Position numbers and translations under genes: made by a program. From the NCBI GenBank assembly GCA_026874595.1, contig CM049314.1:60741300-60805299 (forward strand): a stretch of 64,000 bases of DNA. The letters are read 5' to 3'. Numbering within the stretch: the stretch's first letter is position 1; every line of letters begins with the position of its first letter. Origin of the DNA: Sipunculus nudus (taxonomy: Eukaryota > Annelida > Sipuncula > Golfingiida > Sipunculidae). This document shows positions 1-11,797 of this stretch, piece by piece. Under the pieces are notes generated by a model, which had not been told where the DNA came from, did no database searches, and saw nothing but the letters and a program-made list of their open reading frames with translations.

Positions 1-55
1 GACAGCATCAAGGACGCTCATACTTATGTTCTGGGCAGACTTAAACCAGATGAAG
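1..55 (+). CDS. Gene 1, 3' end of first coding exon
   Basis: Eighteen codons plus one base, read from position 1 and ending at a GTATG donor (56-60). The segment aligns without gaps with the last 55 nt of gene 2 exon 1 (23289-23343), starting with the same DSIK codons. Phase 1 is completed by GA of the next exon to give Gly. The rest of this exon, with the NAD-binding glycine motif, is outside the window. Confidence 0.88.
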
Positions 56-3000
56 GTATGATACTCACATGTACTTGTGTTACACGTATAGAAATCAGTC
101 AATATTTATGGGAAGGACAAAGCCTATGGTCTGTTTCACCAGTCGATGCACATTAAAATTGGCGATTATTCTCTTCAATTAGAAATTATGGCATAGTGTG
201 ACACTATTGTTGATGAGAGACCTAATAGGATTTAGTAAACTTTGTAAAAAATAATATTATATATTTTGTTTTCTCATGGTTCCTCCGAATCTTGTGGCAA
301 AGTCACAGGGGTTTGTTGTGGATCGGCAGCCTATCTTAACAGTATCATTTTTTTTCAAATAATTATGACACTATACAACAACACAGCAGCTTTTAAATGT
401 AGTTGTTTGTGCATGGAAGATGCTGGGAGTGAAACAGACAAGAAGCTGACAGATAACACACATAGAAAGGAACTTGCAACAAGAGTCTGAAGGGAATGTC
501 TGGCACCATGGTAGCTCATATGATTAATCAAGCAGTAGGTATATACAGACAGGGTAATGTTTGTGGTGAAAGACAGAGCAACAGCAAAACAACTCACGTC
601 CACTACCTTGTAACTATCCTGTGACTCTTTCTCGTTAATAAAAAAAATGGTCATAGATTGCATTGTATATTGAATTTGTGTGATGGTAAGCTGCTAAAAG
701 TATGATAAATAAATATCAATGTCTTCTGAATTTATGGTTTTATATCAACGGCTCTAGGAATAGTCCAGAAATCATGACCATATGAAGGTTTAATATTTTT
801 CCTTTAAATGGACCGCTTTGGTTCGAAAATGATACACTCTGTCCAAACTGTTAATGAGAACCTACTTCAGCGTACTTGAAAGCACACTAGCACTATTGAA
901 GAGACAGCGTCCAACAATAACAACCCCGAAGCTTTGAAAAGAATGAGGATACAGCTTCAAGATGCATTATTCGTTGCCGGAAATGGCATATTTTGATTCA
1001 CATGAGTTCCTAACATTAATAAATTTTACATCAAAAGGGTGAGGTCAATCATCAAAGAGAATAGGTATAAAAGTGACAAACTTTCAACTGGCGTACACTA
1101 TGGTTCAGTGGTCTACAGGAAAGCGGCGGTACAAATATCAATTATCTCTTTAGAGAACTTTATTTCTTATTAAAAATATACAGACTGACACCACTGATAG
1201 AGTTTTTCCTATCGTGAATTGATAGAACATATGGGAGGATGTTATTAATCAGAACGTGAATCCTCATAACGAATATTTTTTTGTTGATGTGAAAAATTCC
1301 TAGTTCAGTGAAAACCGATTATACTGATTCTTGTTTACAATTAAAAACCTTTATCGTGTAAAATCTTGTTCATAAATATACTATTGTATCTTGCAGGACT
1401 CTGGGGTCTTGTAAACAATGCCGGTATCGTTGGAAGTGCATATGCTCCACCTGAGTATCTAACCAAGGAAGACCTGCAGGAAGTATTAGACGTGAACGTT
1501 CTGGGGATGATCGACATGACAGTGCACTTTCTACCCCTCCTAGCAACAGCTAAAGGTAGGATTGTTAACACAGCTAGTATTGCCGGCAGAATATCAGCTG
1601 CGCCTAACCTCTTGACTTACAACATCACCAAATACGGCGTGGAGGCATTGTCGGACGGATTAAGGTTAGTGTGAATGGATATATTATGTAATTTTATAAT
1701 AATGGAAGTAGTTGGATTTGATAGAATTAAATTGTTGTTGAAGTGTTACGTAATTCCATAAATTTATGTTTCTATGGTGAGAAAACATTCTCTTGGATTC
1801 AGATATGTACTATATTGTTACATTCATACTCGCACAGATTCCTACTATTTTTTACATCTTTTACTGTAAAGTTAGGAATTTAACTTCAGTTGAAAATTGC
1901 ATATTATAATATTTGATTCGATTTCCGTGGAGATACTTTAACGAAGTTTTCCAATAATGTGGTCTAAAGTCCATATTCTCAACGATGAACTAAGCAGTGG
2001 CTTAAAAGTCCAAATGCATCACACCAAAATTCTTCTTTCGTCTCAATCAGTTGCGGTACTCACTCTGTGTGTTACTTTTAAGGAGTGTATCACCAGTCGG
2101 GCAACTGCGACTAGCCAGAAATTACATGAAAGGGGCTCAGTGTTTTTTTCTGCCTGATTAAACTGAGAATCGAACAAGGATGCGCAGCTTAAAGGCAAAC
2201 TTACTATGTCCTACCAATTTGATCGCTTCAGTACAATCTGATTTACACATTTTTTAACAACATTTTTGCTGAAAACATTCTGTAGCTGAAGATCCCTGTA
2301 CACCAATTCTTCTTATGGACTGCTTTTTGTAGGCTAGGGTAGGGAATAGGAGTCAAAGTCTGGTAGGGAGTTAAAATCTGAGCGGGAGATTTTTCACGGT
2401 CGGCCACTACTTATGATGTACGCTATATAGGCTCAATGGGACGCTTGTGCCCACAGAGATGTATCACTCACAAATGAGTGCGTCTTTAGACGCATAGGAA
2501 TTATAGCACAATCAGGACTATGAGGTGTTGGAGACAGCAGGGCGGGTGACAAGGGAATCCAAAATAACATGTTAGGAAGGGAGTGCTAGATCCCTGTCAC
2601 ATAGTCCCTTACTAGAATTGAACTCTTCAGATACACGTAGTCAGGGGTTACAAGTTAATTAAGACAGCAGGCAAATTGGAAGTAATTGCATGCACCAAAA
2701 TAATGCGTTTAAAGAGTATTTTTATGTTTCATGATTTCCTTAACTGCCTTAAAGTCAGCCCTTGCATTCTTCCTCACCTCGCTTTACGTCATGTCTAATT
2801 CCCCTGACTTTTAATCCTCATGCTTGATACGATATGTTTTGAACATGTCTATTTGTCAGGAGGTATTTGGTAAAGTGTGTTCTTTGAGAGTGTAATAGGG
2901 ACAGGCATCGTGTATTTGGTGTTCATCTTTAAAAACTTATCGCTGCAACTCGATGGTTGCGCTTTCTAGCTTCAAATCGCTTTTGTTTAGACCAGTGCGC

Positions 3001-4349
3001 CCTGATCTGTGTCAACCTTTTATTTATAGACCTCATATGAATAAGTATGGGTGCCACGTCTCCATCATTGAACCTGGAGTCTTCGCCACCAACATTACCG
3101 ACAATAACGTTACACGCAGCCGGGTCCAACAAGCGTATGATCGAATGTCTTCTGATGACCAAGAAGCACTTGGATCTGATTATGTTGACAAAAGTAATTA
3201 TTCAAGGCAGTGTCAGTATCGGTTTGCTTTAGTATGTGTACCTTCAAAAAATAAAATAATATATAAGGTAAAATAACAATTTTGATAATAATAATAATAC
3301 TATACAGACACCAAACATTTTGTTCTAAAATAGTCTGTACTTCATCATTTAAACAAATTGATAATTACGCAAACCTTTCTCAACTCCTCTTTACACCACT
3401 ACATTACTAACAATGCATTACGTGCGATAGAATTTATAACAAAGAAACCCTGCAATCCGACTACCAAACGCTTGCAAAGGTGTCTATCCCAGTTGTATGC
3501 AAATCAGATGAGACGACCAGGTCCATCAACCTAGGTATATTTTAGGCATAGGAATAGCCCTGCTTATGGAAACGGGTTTAAATGTGTTATATCTTACATT
3601 GGCCAAGTTTCTCACCAACATTCTTCGGCAGCCCTGTGGATAATTTGCGACCCCCTCAATCCCTCATTTTCGTTTCGGCATGCTGTGATGACTTCATTTC
3701 AGTCACATGATCCCTTTGCATAATGTTGAAATGCCTATATATAATCGATTAATAAATTTAAATCAATTAAACATAGATTCAAAGGTTATGTAAAATATAA
3801 AATTTTCATGATTACGCTATGGATGCATGGTGTATATTTCCTCCTTTACTTAATAATTGAAATAGCTCAATTTTGGAGTGATGGCATGCAGTACGTAAGA
3901 GTACAGGCAGAGGCTAATCTATGTCATTTACTTAAAAAATCTTTGGTGAAGAGAATGCAGCCATATAAAGGAGTCGAAAGGAGCTTGTTTTGTCTTGGGT
4001 TCAATTTCGATGAAGAGTTTGAAAACTGGAAACATTCATACTTGAATTTAAATATTTATTTTAATTAAAAATATTTTATCAAACATGATCTATCACCATT
4101 TTTTCAGCCTTGATAAATGTGAAGAAACACATGGAGAAATCAGCCAACAAGAACTTGGACGAAGTGGTGGACGCCTACCAACACGCACTGTTCGCAGTGA
4201 ACCCCAAGAAACGCTACAGTTGTGGGTGGGACAGCAAGTATGTCTTTATTCCAATGAGCTACATGCCTTCCTGGGTACAAGACTTCGTGTTCCCGGGCGT
4301 GATTCAAAACCTGTATCCAATGGCGGATCTAACCAAATTTAAAACATAA
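1..4349 (+). CDS. SDR9C-type retinol/hydroxysteroid dehydrogenase, gene 1 (5'-truncated by window)
   Basis: Spliced gene, join(1..55, 1397..1664, 3030..3193, 4108..4349), 729 nt giving 242 residues and a TAA stop. All introns are GT-AG with phases 1, 2 and 1. In the visible protein NNAG is at residues 25-28, the structural Asn of DVN at 52, the catalytic Ser at 79, and Tyr93-x3-Lys97. The IEPG turn ends at 124 and the family C-terminal signature RYSCGWD at 198-204 is followed by PMSYMPS. These match the RDH16/HSD17B6 branch, whose members oxidise retinol or 3-alpha/17-beta-hydroxysteroids with NAD(H) and are usually membrane-anchored in the ER. The substrate here cannot be read from sequence. 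The Rossmann TGxxxGxG and N-terminal anchor lie upstream of the window. A paralogue with the same exon lengths begins 18.7 kb downstream. Confidence 0.93.
56..1396 (+). other. Gene 1 intron (phase 1), no recognised content
   Basis: GT at 56 to AG at 1395-1396, with a TTGTATCTTGCAG acceptor. AT-rich. I see no conserved coding frame, no repeat family and no microsatellite in it. Confidence 0.8.
1397..1664 (+). CDS. Gene 1, internal coding exon with NNAG and YxxxK
   Basis: 268-nt exon between a TTGCAG acceptor and a TAAG|GTTAGT donor. It encodes the end of the cofactor fold and the active site: LVNNAG, LDVNVLG, GRIVNTAS and the Tyr-Asn-Ile-Thr-Lys motif. The length equals the matching exon of gene 2 exactly, and the two peptides align without a gap. 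Confidence 0.95.
1665..3029 (+). other. Gene 1 intron (phase 2)
   Basis: GT at 1665 to a TTTATAG acceptor ending at 3029. It is mostly AT-rich unique sequence. A segment around 2384-2620 shares short blocks with 18117-18370 and is listed separately. Nothing else is recognised. Confidence 0.75.
2384..2620 (+). repeat. Dispersed repeat, possible SINE body
   Basis: Shares collinear blocks with 18117-18370: a gagatttttca/ggtcg block, a tcactcacaaa-gagt block, and a tcac-tagtcc block near the end. The spacing between blocks is similar in the two places. I infer two diverged copies of one short interspersed element. No open frame is present. Confidence 0.35.
3030..3193 (+). CDS. Gene 1, internal coding exon with IEPG turn
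   Basis: 164-nt exon after TTTATTTATAG, ending GACAAAA|GTAATT. It encodes HVSIIEPGVFATNIT, then a helical stretch up to DYVDK. It keeps the Pro-Gly of the SDR substrate loop, which gene 2 replaces with Pro-Ala. Same length and phases as gene 2 exon 3. Confidence 0.93.
3194..4107 (+). other. Gene 1 intron (phase 1), no recognised content
   Basis: GT at 3194, TTTTTTCAG acceptor ending at 4107. AT-rich, with short TAA runs near 3283-3300. No repeat family or coding relic is recognised. Confidence 0.75.
4108..4349 (+). CDS. Gene 1, last coding exon
   Basis: 242 nt including the TAA stop at 4347-4349. It encodes the SDR9C C-terminal region with DEVVDAYQHALF, NPKKRYSCGWDSK and IPMSYMPSW. The Gly-Trp-Asp and PMSYMP stretch is the part most typical of vertebrate RDH16-like proteins. 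Stop position and length match gene 2's last exon exactly. Confidence 0.94.
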
Positions 4350-4403
4350 ATTCGGGATATTGACAATTGGATTACATGTATTTGTGAATAATACTGATGA
4401 TAT

Positions 4404-4409
4404 AATAAA
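4404..4409 (+). promoter_or_regulatory. Candidate poly(A) signal for gene 1
   Basis: AATAAA 54 nt after the stop codon. The position suits a very short 3' UTR. This hexamer is common in AT-rich DNA, so the call rests mainly on position. Confidence 0.35.
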
Positions 4410-6165
4410 TTTAATGGATTTCAGAGCGGTGTCAGAACTGTATAATGTTCGAAGGTTGCTGCATGATAAATATATGGTTATGGTAGCTTTTAGAATACGC
4501 ATATCTTTATCCCTTCAGTACATAACCTTCTGTATTAATGTTTTCTAAACTGAAAGCAAAACTATACGTAGGCTTAGGTGGTACACGATCGAAAGTTTCA
4601 GGTTTGCAAATGAAGGACACACCATATACCATCCAGTTATATTTGTTTATTCAGCGAGAGATTGGGGATGGACATAGCTGAACAGGATATCTCAACCTCA
4701 CTTTCAAAGTACTGATGATATATTTTTAGACATTTTGTGAATTATTAACTTAGGCATACTTACATACCCTTCGTTGGTATATTTGAATCTATACAAGGCT
4801 AAATTTACCAATGGTGAATTGCCGGTAAAAGTTTTTACTCATAAATAATATCAACCGCTTAGTTACTTATCGGCAACGCAACAGGAGTCTTTGTTGTTTA
4901 TGTCATAAAGATTCCGCATTCTTCGATGTAGATCCCAAAGGTTTACGGACATGCATTAACACACAAGAAACTCCATTTAATTTTAGTTAAATATGTAATG
5001 TCAATTTCTAAAATGCACCAGTGTCCGCTTTTATGCCTTGAGTGATTCATGCCTCGCATTTGCTGATACTTAAAGCAATATTTTATATGTTTATTTCCAT
5101 CTTACTGTCCAGCAGGTGCTCCTCCGATGTTACACCATTTTGGGGTATGAGATTTAGCTTAACAGTCCTGTGTGGGCATCATGGTGGCTTATTGGGTATG
5201 AAAATATGGCATATGGTATATGGTTATCTCTAGTTTCCCTTCAAAATAAAACATTGAATACAATGAAATATATATTATAGTTGAACTATTGCAATAACTA
5301 ATTTTGATATTTCGAGTTTGTATATATCTTCTCCTATGTGTTTTCTTCCTTTTGTTTATACAATTTGCTTGTGCTTGCAATAATCTGCCTCAGGGTGAAT
5401 TTAAGAATGTTCTGTATTACATAATATGATTTATTTTCTTAAACTCTGCCCCATTGATTCATCAGTCCAACTATTAGACTGTAATAAAGGACATGATACT
5501 TTGACTAAATTATGCCTTGATTCCCAAACTTCTTGTGGTTTACTTTATACTATTTCTATCCTGGAAATAAATATATATTTCTGACTATTGATGTTAGTTC
5601 TATATACATGGTGAGAGTTATATTTTAATGTCTTAATTTAGAAGGAATAAATTATTTGATTAAACCTTGTACCACGTGCATGCAATATCGACACATGTGA
5701 GTAACCCTATGGACAGGGCAAGAGCATATAGGACGCCATCTGGTAGAATACATATGGATTCTCAGTTGAAGACTTCTGTGCATTATCATGGATAAATCAG
5801 TTTTCATTGGAACTTCGCAACTACGTTATCCATTGCTGAACTTGATTTTTTTCTATAAAAACTAGGAATCCCCCTTTCTTTCACCTGTAGCTTGACTTAT
5901 TACGCTTTGTTCTATTCCCGCTGTACACGGTTTTTTTTTGTAATATTTATTTATCATTTACCAGTTAGCTAACCTGTACATCGGCATACCACCTGTTTAG
6001 ATGCGCACGGTGTAATACTTGTCTGGGCAGAGCTCTTCATTTTGGACTAAAAATTTGGACTATTTTCAAGGGGACATGAATAATAAGTATTATGCCAAAT
6101 ACCAGAAGAAATATGAACAAATAAAAACAAATTGACTATTATATGGCAAAAAAAAACAAGGAAAC
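4410..6165. other. Intergenic, nothing recognised
   Basis: AT-rich sequence downstream of gene 1. No frame longer than about 65 codons shows a recognisable domain, and I see no tandem repeat or terminal-repeat structure. Confidence 0.6.
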
Positions 6166-6940
6166 AGAAAAAAATCATTAGCTGTGCAAACAAGGACCTC
6201 AACCGATATCAATATTGATGTATTGACTGATCATACAAGTAGCGAGGAGGTCGACCCTTTTCGCAACGCACAGAAAACCCCACAATGTAAGAGGGCTGAT
6301 GTTGAGGACTGTTTTCAAACAATGAAAGGCTCGCTTCTTATTGCAATAAATATAGGTAGAGATGAATCCAAACCTTAACTGCCAGGGAAAATTGATAAAT
6401 TAAAGGTAAAGTTGAATCAGATGAAAATTAAAATAGATAAAATAAAAACAGAGATTAAAGGACTACAGGAAGCTTACCAATTAGTACAGTCTCCGTATGA
6501 ACATCTCGAAACACAGGTACATAAAACAATACAAATCAACGTTTATCACAACAAGAAAATGCTGAACTCCGCACATAAAAATACCACGATTAAATTGTAA
6601 ACAGGAGAAGTAGAGGATTAATTTAATATTTGCTTGAACAATTTCGAACAGTACACATGAGAATTTAATGTACGCATACGAGGGGTCCCCGAAACACCCT
6701 TGAGAGGACAGTTCACATATTGCAGCAAGTGTGCTGGTCAAATGCAGACCTCTGAGATATGAATGCACTATAGAAGAAACTAAACAAACGGTATAAATCG
6801 CAAATCGCACAGGGATGCGCAACGTTAACCAGAAAGAAAGACAAATATAGTTAGTTTCTATAGCAGATTCCTTAGAAACAAAATACCATCTAGGGACCCA
6901 TCGGTCCGATCCTCAGCTGAATTTGCCAATAAGAATAATT
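6166..6940 (+). pseudogene. L1/Tx1-like LINE ORF1 relic
   Basis: One plus-strand frame, broken by several stops, reads as a non-LTR retrotransposon ORF1 protein. First comes a charged heptad-like stretch (6391-6520, KLKVKLNQMKIKIDKIKTEI), which would form a coiled coil. Next is FNVRIRGVPE (about 6664-6693), the usual start of the RRM of L1-type ORF1 proteins. About 50 codons on is VSFYSRFLRNK (6850-6885), like the RNA-binding C-terminal domain. In-frame stops at 6376, 6598, 6619, 6658 and beyond show it is dead. No reverse transcriptase follows. The family call rests on the order coiled coil, RIRGVPE, FYSR. Confidence 0.6.
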
Positions 6941-7095
6941 TCTTATAAGCCTTTAGAAAATGTGAGAGTAGTATCCTTGAACTTATCCTAAAAATCTGAG
7001 AACTTAGTATCTTAGGACTTTAATATTTTGATTTTCATAATAAACATTTTTTTAAAGTGGGTCCAGTGACCTTTGCCTCTGACAACATAACCTCA

Positions 7096-7338
7096 AAATC
7101 TATAGATATGTTTCATTTTAGCAGGGTTTTGGATGAAATCTTTTGCTTAAATCCATCCACAATCTTTTCAAAGAAGTTGGTCTTGAGACCTTAACCTTTG
7201 CACTCATGACCCCTAAATCTATAGATATGTTTCATTTTAGCAGGGTTTTGGATGAAATCTTTTGCTTAAATCCATCCACAATCTTTTCAAAGAAGTTGGT
7301 CTTGAGACCTTAACCTTTGCACTCATGACCCCTAAATC
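7096..7338. repeat. 119-bp tandem duplication
   Basis: Two nearly identical copies in direct orientation. The block tatagatatgtttcatt recurs at 7101 and 7220, and identity continues through tttgcactcatgacccctaaatc. A recent local duplication. Confidence 0.9.
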
Positions 7339-7339
7339 A

Positions 7340-9118
7340 GGGGATCATATTAGTGTTGGGTCATAAATAAGTTAAGTTTTGAACCAATATTCCAATCCAA
7401 AGTGTAGTTATCATCTGGAAAACGATGTGCGGACAGATGGCACCTGTGAACTTGACCTATTAGAAGGTGAGCAATATATGGAAGATTGAAGGTTTTGGAT
7501 GAAAAGTTTTCTATTTTCTGGGATCTTGTTATCAATATCGGTAAATCATCGTCAGTGTTGCAGGGGGAGCGGCTGCTGCCCTTAACGTTCTGACTTAAAA
7601 CTTCACCAAATACGGGTGAGGGATTGGCACAGGTTGTTTTGAAAGTGATTTATGGTAAAATCATATTTAGTAAAAAATGAACTTATTAAGCAGATACGTT
7701 CGCACTGCTGTTCAAAGGTTACCTTATTTTGTAAATTGTTGGGCGTTAAGACGTTTGTTTTTTCATTGGGATGCGAATCAGAGGTACGTCGTTTAAGGCT
7801 GGACGAGCCCGGCTTCCGATGTAATTTTTTTTAAAGCCGATCTGAATTATGCGTTATAGGTCCTTGTATAAACTAAAATAAAACAGGAAACTTATGGCTA
7901 GGATTAAACAATTAATGCTGACAAATCGTTTGTATACGATGGCCAGATGGCCCCATTAAAACCATAATATATATTAATTAAAACCATAATATATATTTAT
8001 CATATGACAAAGAAAAAGCCGAAAAAATATAACTTTCAAAGATGAATTAACAGAAATAAAACATTATTAACAGCTAGCAGAGCAGAGGAGACATTTAACT
8101 TTTATTGGCAGAACTAAGATTGTAAAATCAATTGTTTAATCTCAGATTCAATACAGTTTCAAGTATTTCAATACCAAAAATACACTAAAAAAGTCTGAAT
8201 ATTAAAACTTATAGTCTGGAATGGGAAAAGTGAAAAACTTTAAAGATAGATCATTATTCAGAATATTGATATAGTGGACATATTTCTGATGATAGTGGTT
8301 CTTGGACAATTCTCTGGCGTTATAATATTTGAATAATATGTGCTTGCCACAAATGATATTTAACTCTTCATGTGACAATTAATCGGTTTCAGAAGCAAAT
8401 TTTTAATTTTAAATTGAGGTTTTTAAAGCTTGATATCAAATCAGATATAATGATAGTAATGTTTAAAATTATTATTGTTCCATTCAAGCATAAAAACTTT
8501 AAATTTTAATTAAAACCCTTTTTCAGGCAGGTATTTTGTATATTAGGATTTTATAATGATAGAGGCCTTGCAGAAAAGGGGTATTCTTCCACGATTTCTG
8601 TTGTCAGGAAATATGTTACAAAAATTATATTACAAATACACTGCAGGATGAGAATTCATCTTAGATTATCAATTTAAAATAGGACATCCTTCATGGATTG
8701 TAACACTAAGACTTTTATAGTTTCTACGGCACAAGTTCTTTAATAAATATATCCTTAAAGTAAGTAAATGTTTAATTGATACGGTTGCAAAATGGAATAC
8801 AGTTTTCCTTATTCCCTCTACATTGTGTTTAAATGGGAAATACAGATTTTTTTTCCTGTTCCTATAAGTTGACAAGTTAGATACAAATTTTTGCATGGTT
8901 TAATCGAAAAATTATATTTGATAATTAATGTACCTTTTTGTAAAATTGAAGTTAATGCAGCAGATTATATGTTTTGCTCTTGACCTCTTGAAATCATCTA
9001 ATGAATGGAAAGAAAGGAGAGAACAATATTTTAAAATATCCGTAAACAGGATAAAACATAATTCTTCTACTCGAAGAATTTCATCAATATAATAAAATTA
9101 TACTGATTATTGTAAAGC

Positions 9119-9152
<34 letters not shown>

Positions 9153-10440
9153 CACTGATTGTTGAAAATCCTTCAAACAACTGTTGTATTGAAAATCACG
9201 CAAACAACGGTTGTATTGATGTTTTGTAAAAGATTCATATCCAGTGATATTGCTGACGATTTATTTTGTTTTATTTGGAATATGTTAAAATTTTAGTCTG
9301 AATTTTTATATTTAAATGTTGTATGTACTCGTCCGAGGTATGTTTAATTTCGGGGTGACAGCAGTGCATCTTGTGTTACTGGCAGTTCACATAACTAGAG
9401 CAGTGTGGCAGTCAGATGAATAAGCTGATCTATGTAAGTAATATTTCTTCATAAATTATTCCAATAAACCATTCTGCTTGTCATTGTTATCTAGAACAAA
9501 CTGAATCACTCTGACCATGTAGAAGCTGTTTATTCTATTTATATAAGTCAATTTGATTTTAGGGATAGACTAATTATTCACACATTCCAACATGTTCCAG
9601 AAAGCTCCTTTATCAATGTTGCGATTAATATGAGGAAACATATATGCCGGCAGTGTTGGAAGCGACATGTTTTATAAGCATTGTGCAAACTGGACAGAGG
9701 CTGCAATTTAGTCCAGAAAGTCCACTCTAAACGCAAGGTTACAACACTAGGTCTTCAAACAAGATTCCTTGAGAGTCTACGTTTCTGACTGCCAGAACTA
9801 ATCTCTGTTGTAGCTGAAACGTTCTAAGAATGCTGACTCGTGACAAATATGGACATCGTTTCCTCGGTCGACAAACTTTCTTGGCAACAAGTAGAACGGT
9901 TCGGAAAATTAATGCCGTAATCTGAAGTAGATTAAAATGTTCCATGATGTGAAATCATGGCTCTGAAATTCAGTACTGAAATTATCTTCCCATTTCCCGA
10001 AAAACATTCTGCATCCCCTCCCACGCCCGCCATACCATAATCCTTCCCCCTTTTTATGATCAGTCTGTACCGTTACAGTTTTGTGAGGTCAAAGCTTGAC
10101 AAGAGCATAACTACAGCTACTGTCTTTTGAGTACGACATAATCATTGGTGGATTGATGACAATACAAAATTTATTAAGATTAAATATAAAAGCCTGCTAC
10201 AGTGAAAATAATTTGAAGAAATTATATAGATTCCAACAGGATTAACTGTTTGTCCTGACCTTTGTTGATTGACCTGTTATAAGCAGGTATGAGTAAAAAC
10301 TAACAACGCTACCACGTAAAACCAGGTTATCTGCTTCGGGGCTTTTTTTGTGATAGTATTTCGTTAAGAAATAAGTGGTTCTTTGCTTTGTTTCTAGCAC
10401 ATTTACACAAAAAAGGTATGAACATATTATCCTGAAATTT
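7340..10440. other. Intergenic, AT-rich, no gene seen
   Basis: No recognisable coding frame. It contains a short TA microsatellite at 9122-9148 and, near 9170-9215, a small direct repeat of an aacaactgttgtattgaaaatc-like block. Otherwise it looks unique. Confidence 0.55.
9122..9148. repeat. (TA)n microsatellite
   Basis: About 13 uninterrupted TA dinucleotides. Confidence 0.95.
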
Positions 10441-10449
10441 TGTAGAGGG

Positions 10450-10472
10450 TAGGGTGGGGGGGGGGGGGGGGT
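10450..10472. repeat. Poly-G tract
   Basis: About 18 uninterrupted G residues inside G-rich sequence. Similar homopolymer G or C runs occur at 10779, 13587, 15270, 37171 and 44180. Confidence 0.9.
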
Positions 10473-10554
10473 AAAGCAAATGAACAGTTCATTAAATTCT
10501 TGTAGATAATAAGGATCACAATAATATATTTCTTTCTGAATACAATCAAGATTA

Positions 10555-10860
10555 AGGGGAGATATCTTTGTCCCCGTGTAGAATCCGCCTATTCATATGT
10601 ATTTGTTCTTCCATTCACCAGATGAAATCGGTAACGGAAGCGTGACAGTGTTTATACACGGAAAATGTGCACATGAACACGAAACTGATTCTGGCGGAGG
10701 GTTTTAGCCTATGACTGCAGAACCTGTTTGTTAATAGTCCTGGACAAGAGAAATTACGTATTGCCTCACACACTATCCCCCCCCCCCCCCCTTCCCAAAC
10801 TGTGTTGAGGGTTTTAGGACTTCCCTTTTGAATCATATTTTTTAAACAACCCATTCATTT
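10555..10860 (+). repeat. Dispersed repeat copy A
   Basis: Aligns collinearly with 14573-14850. Shared blocks include tttgtccc, tgtatttgt, gaagc(a/g)tgac, gtgt-tatacac and a block containing ctgattctgg or attctggttta. Diverged copies of an unnamed interspersed element. No intact frame. Confidence 0.5.
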
Positions 10861-11797
10861 GCCGAAATGATAAGACCATGGTTATCCTGAAAAGATATTT
10901 CTTTTTGTACAGATTACAACGTACCTATAAACCAATAAAAATTATGTCAAACGGTGGTGTGCAACAGGTCTCGATTCTCAGTGGTGAACTAACCGAAAAG
11001 CCTTCAAATTAAAATTAGAGTGAATTTTCTTTTTTTTAGCGTTTGAATAAAAAAAACCCTGCTTCCTTTTGAGAGAGTGTAAATTGCTTTAGAGGTGTCA
11101 TAATGGATAGGGAGGGTTTAATGCTGGAATTCTGCAGGAAACCCCCTCCCCTAAAAAAGTCGTCAAAGAATGGCAAATTATGCTATTCAAGAAATCAAAG
11201 TAGACGTGAGGCATATATAGGGTATACAAGGAATATTTCGTGAGAATGTTTTAACTCCGATAAACAACATGGGCCCAACATCATCATTGCCGGAGTTATG
11301 GCAATTGTATAAATAAGAGACTGCGAAAATACTCTGAAGAAATTGGATGACTATATAGAAAAGTGAAAGTTTATGAAAGATAAAATTTGTATAAATTAAA
11401 GCTGAAAGGACACAATGAAAAACGATGTGTTAATTGTTAATTTGAAGGAAGTCTTTGGTATGATAACAAACAAATTTATGTCATTATATCTACATGCACG
11501 CGAAAATGCAACTAAAAGCTGCCGATGAGAAAGCTGATAAGACAGGCCAGGCATATGGACTCCACCAGTATTAAATGCTTGTCTCGAGCTATGTTGATTG
11601 TCATCAGGTTGATCGGAAACTGATACTGCTCCCAGATAAACGTGAAGTTTATATCTTAGTGCGTAGGTTTGCAGCTGTGTCTTAAGTAAAATTTACGCCA
11701 AAAAAAGTATATTCGACATTTTATGAAAATTTGCAGAGGGTTAGCGTAAAACCGTATAAACAATCCATCAGATTGTAATCAATATTAGATTTTAAGC

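Noticed and set aside
355-663. 102-codon minus-strand frame in the first gene 1 intron
   Set aside because: No domain, no repeat family and AT-rich composition. Length is within chance expectation.
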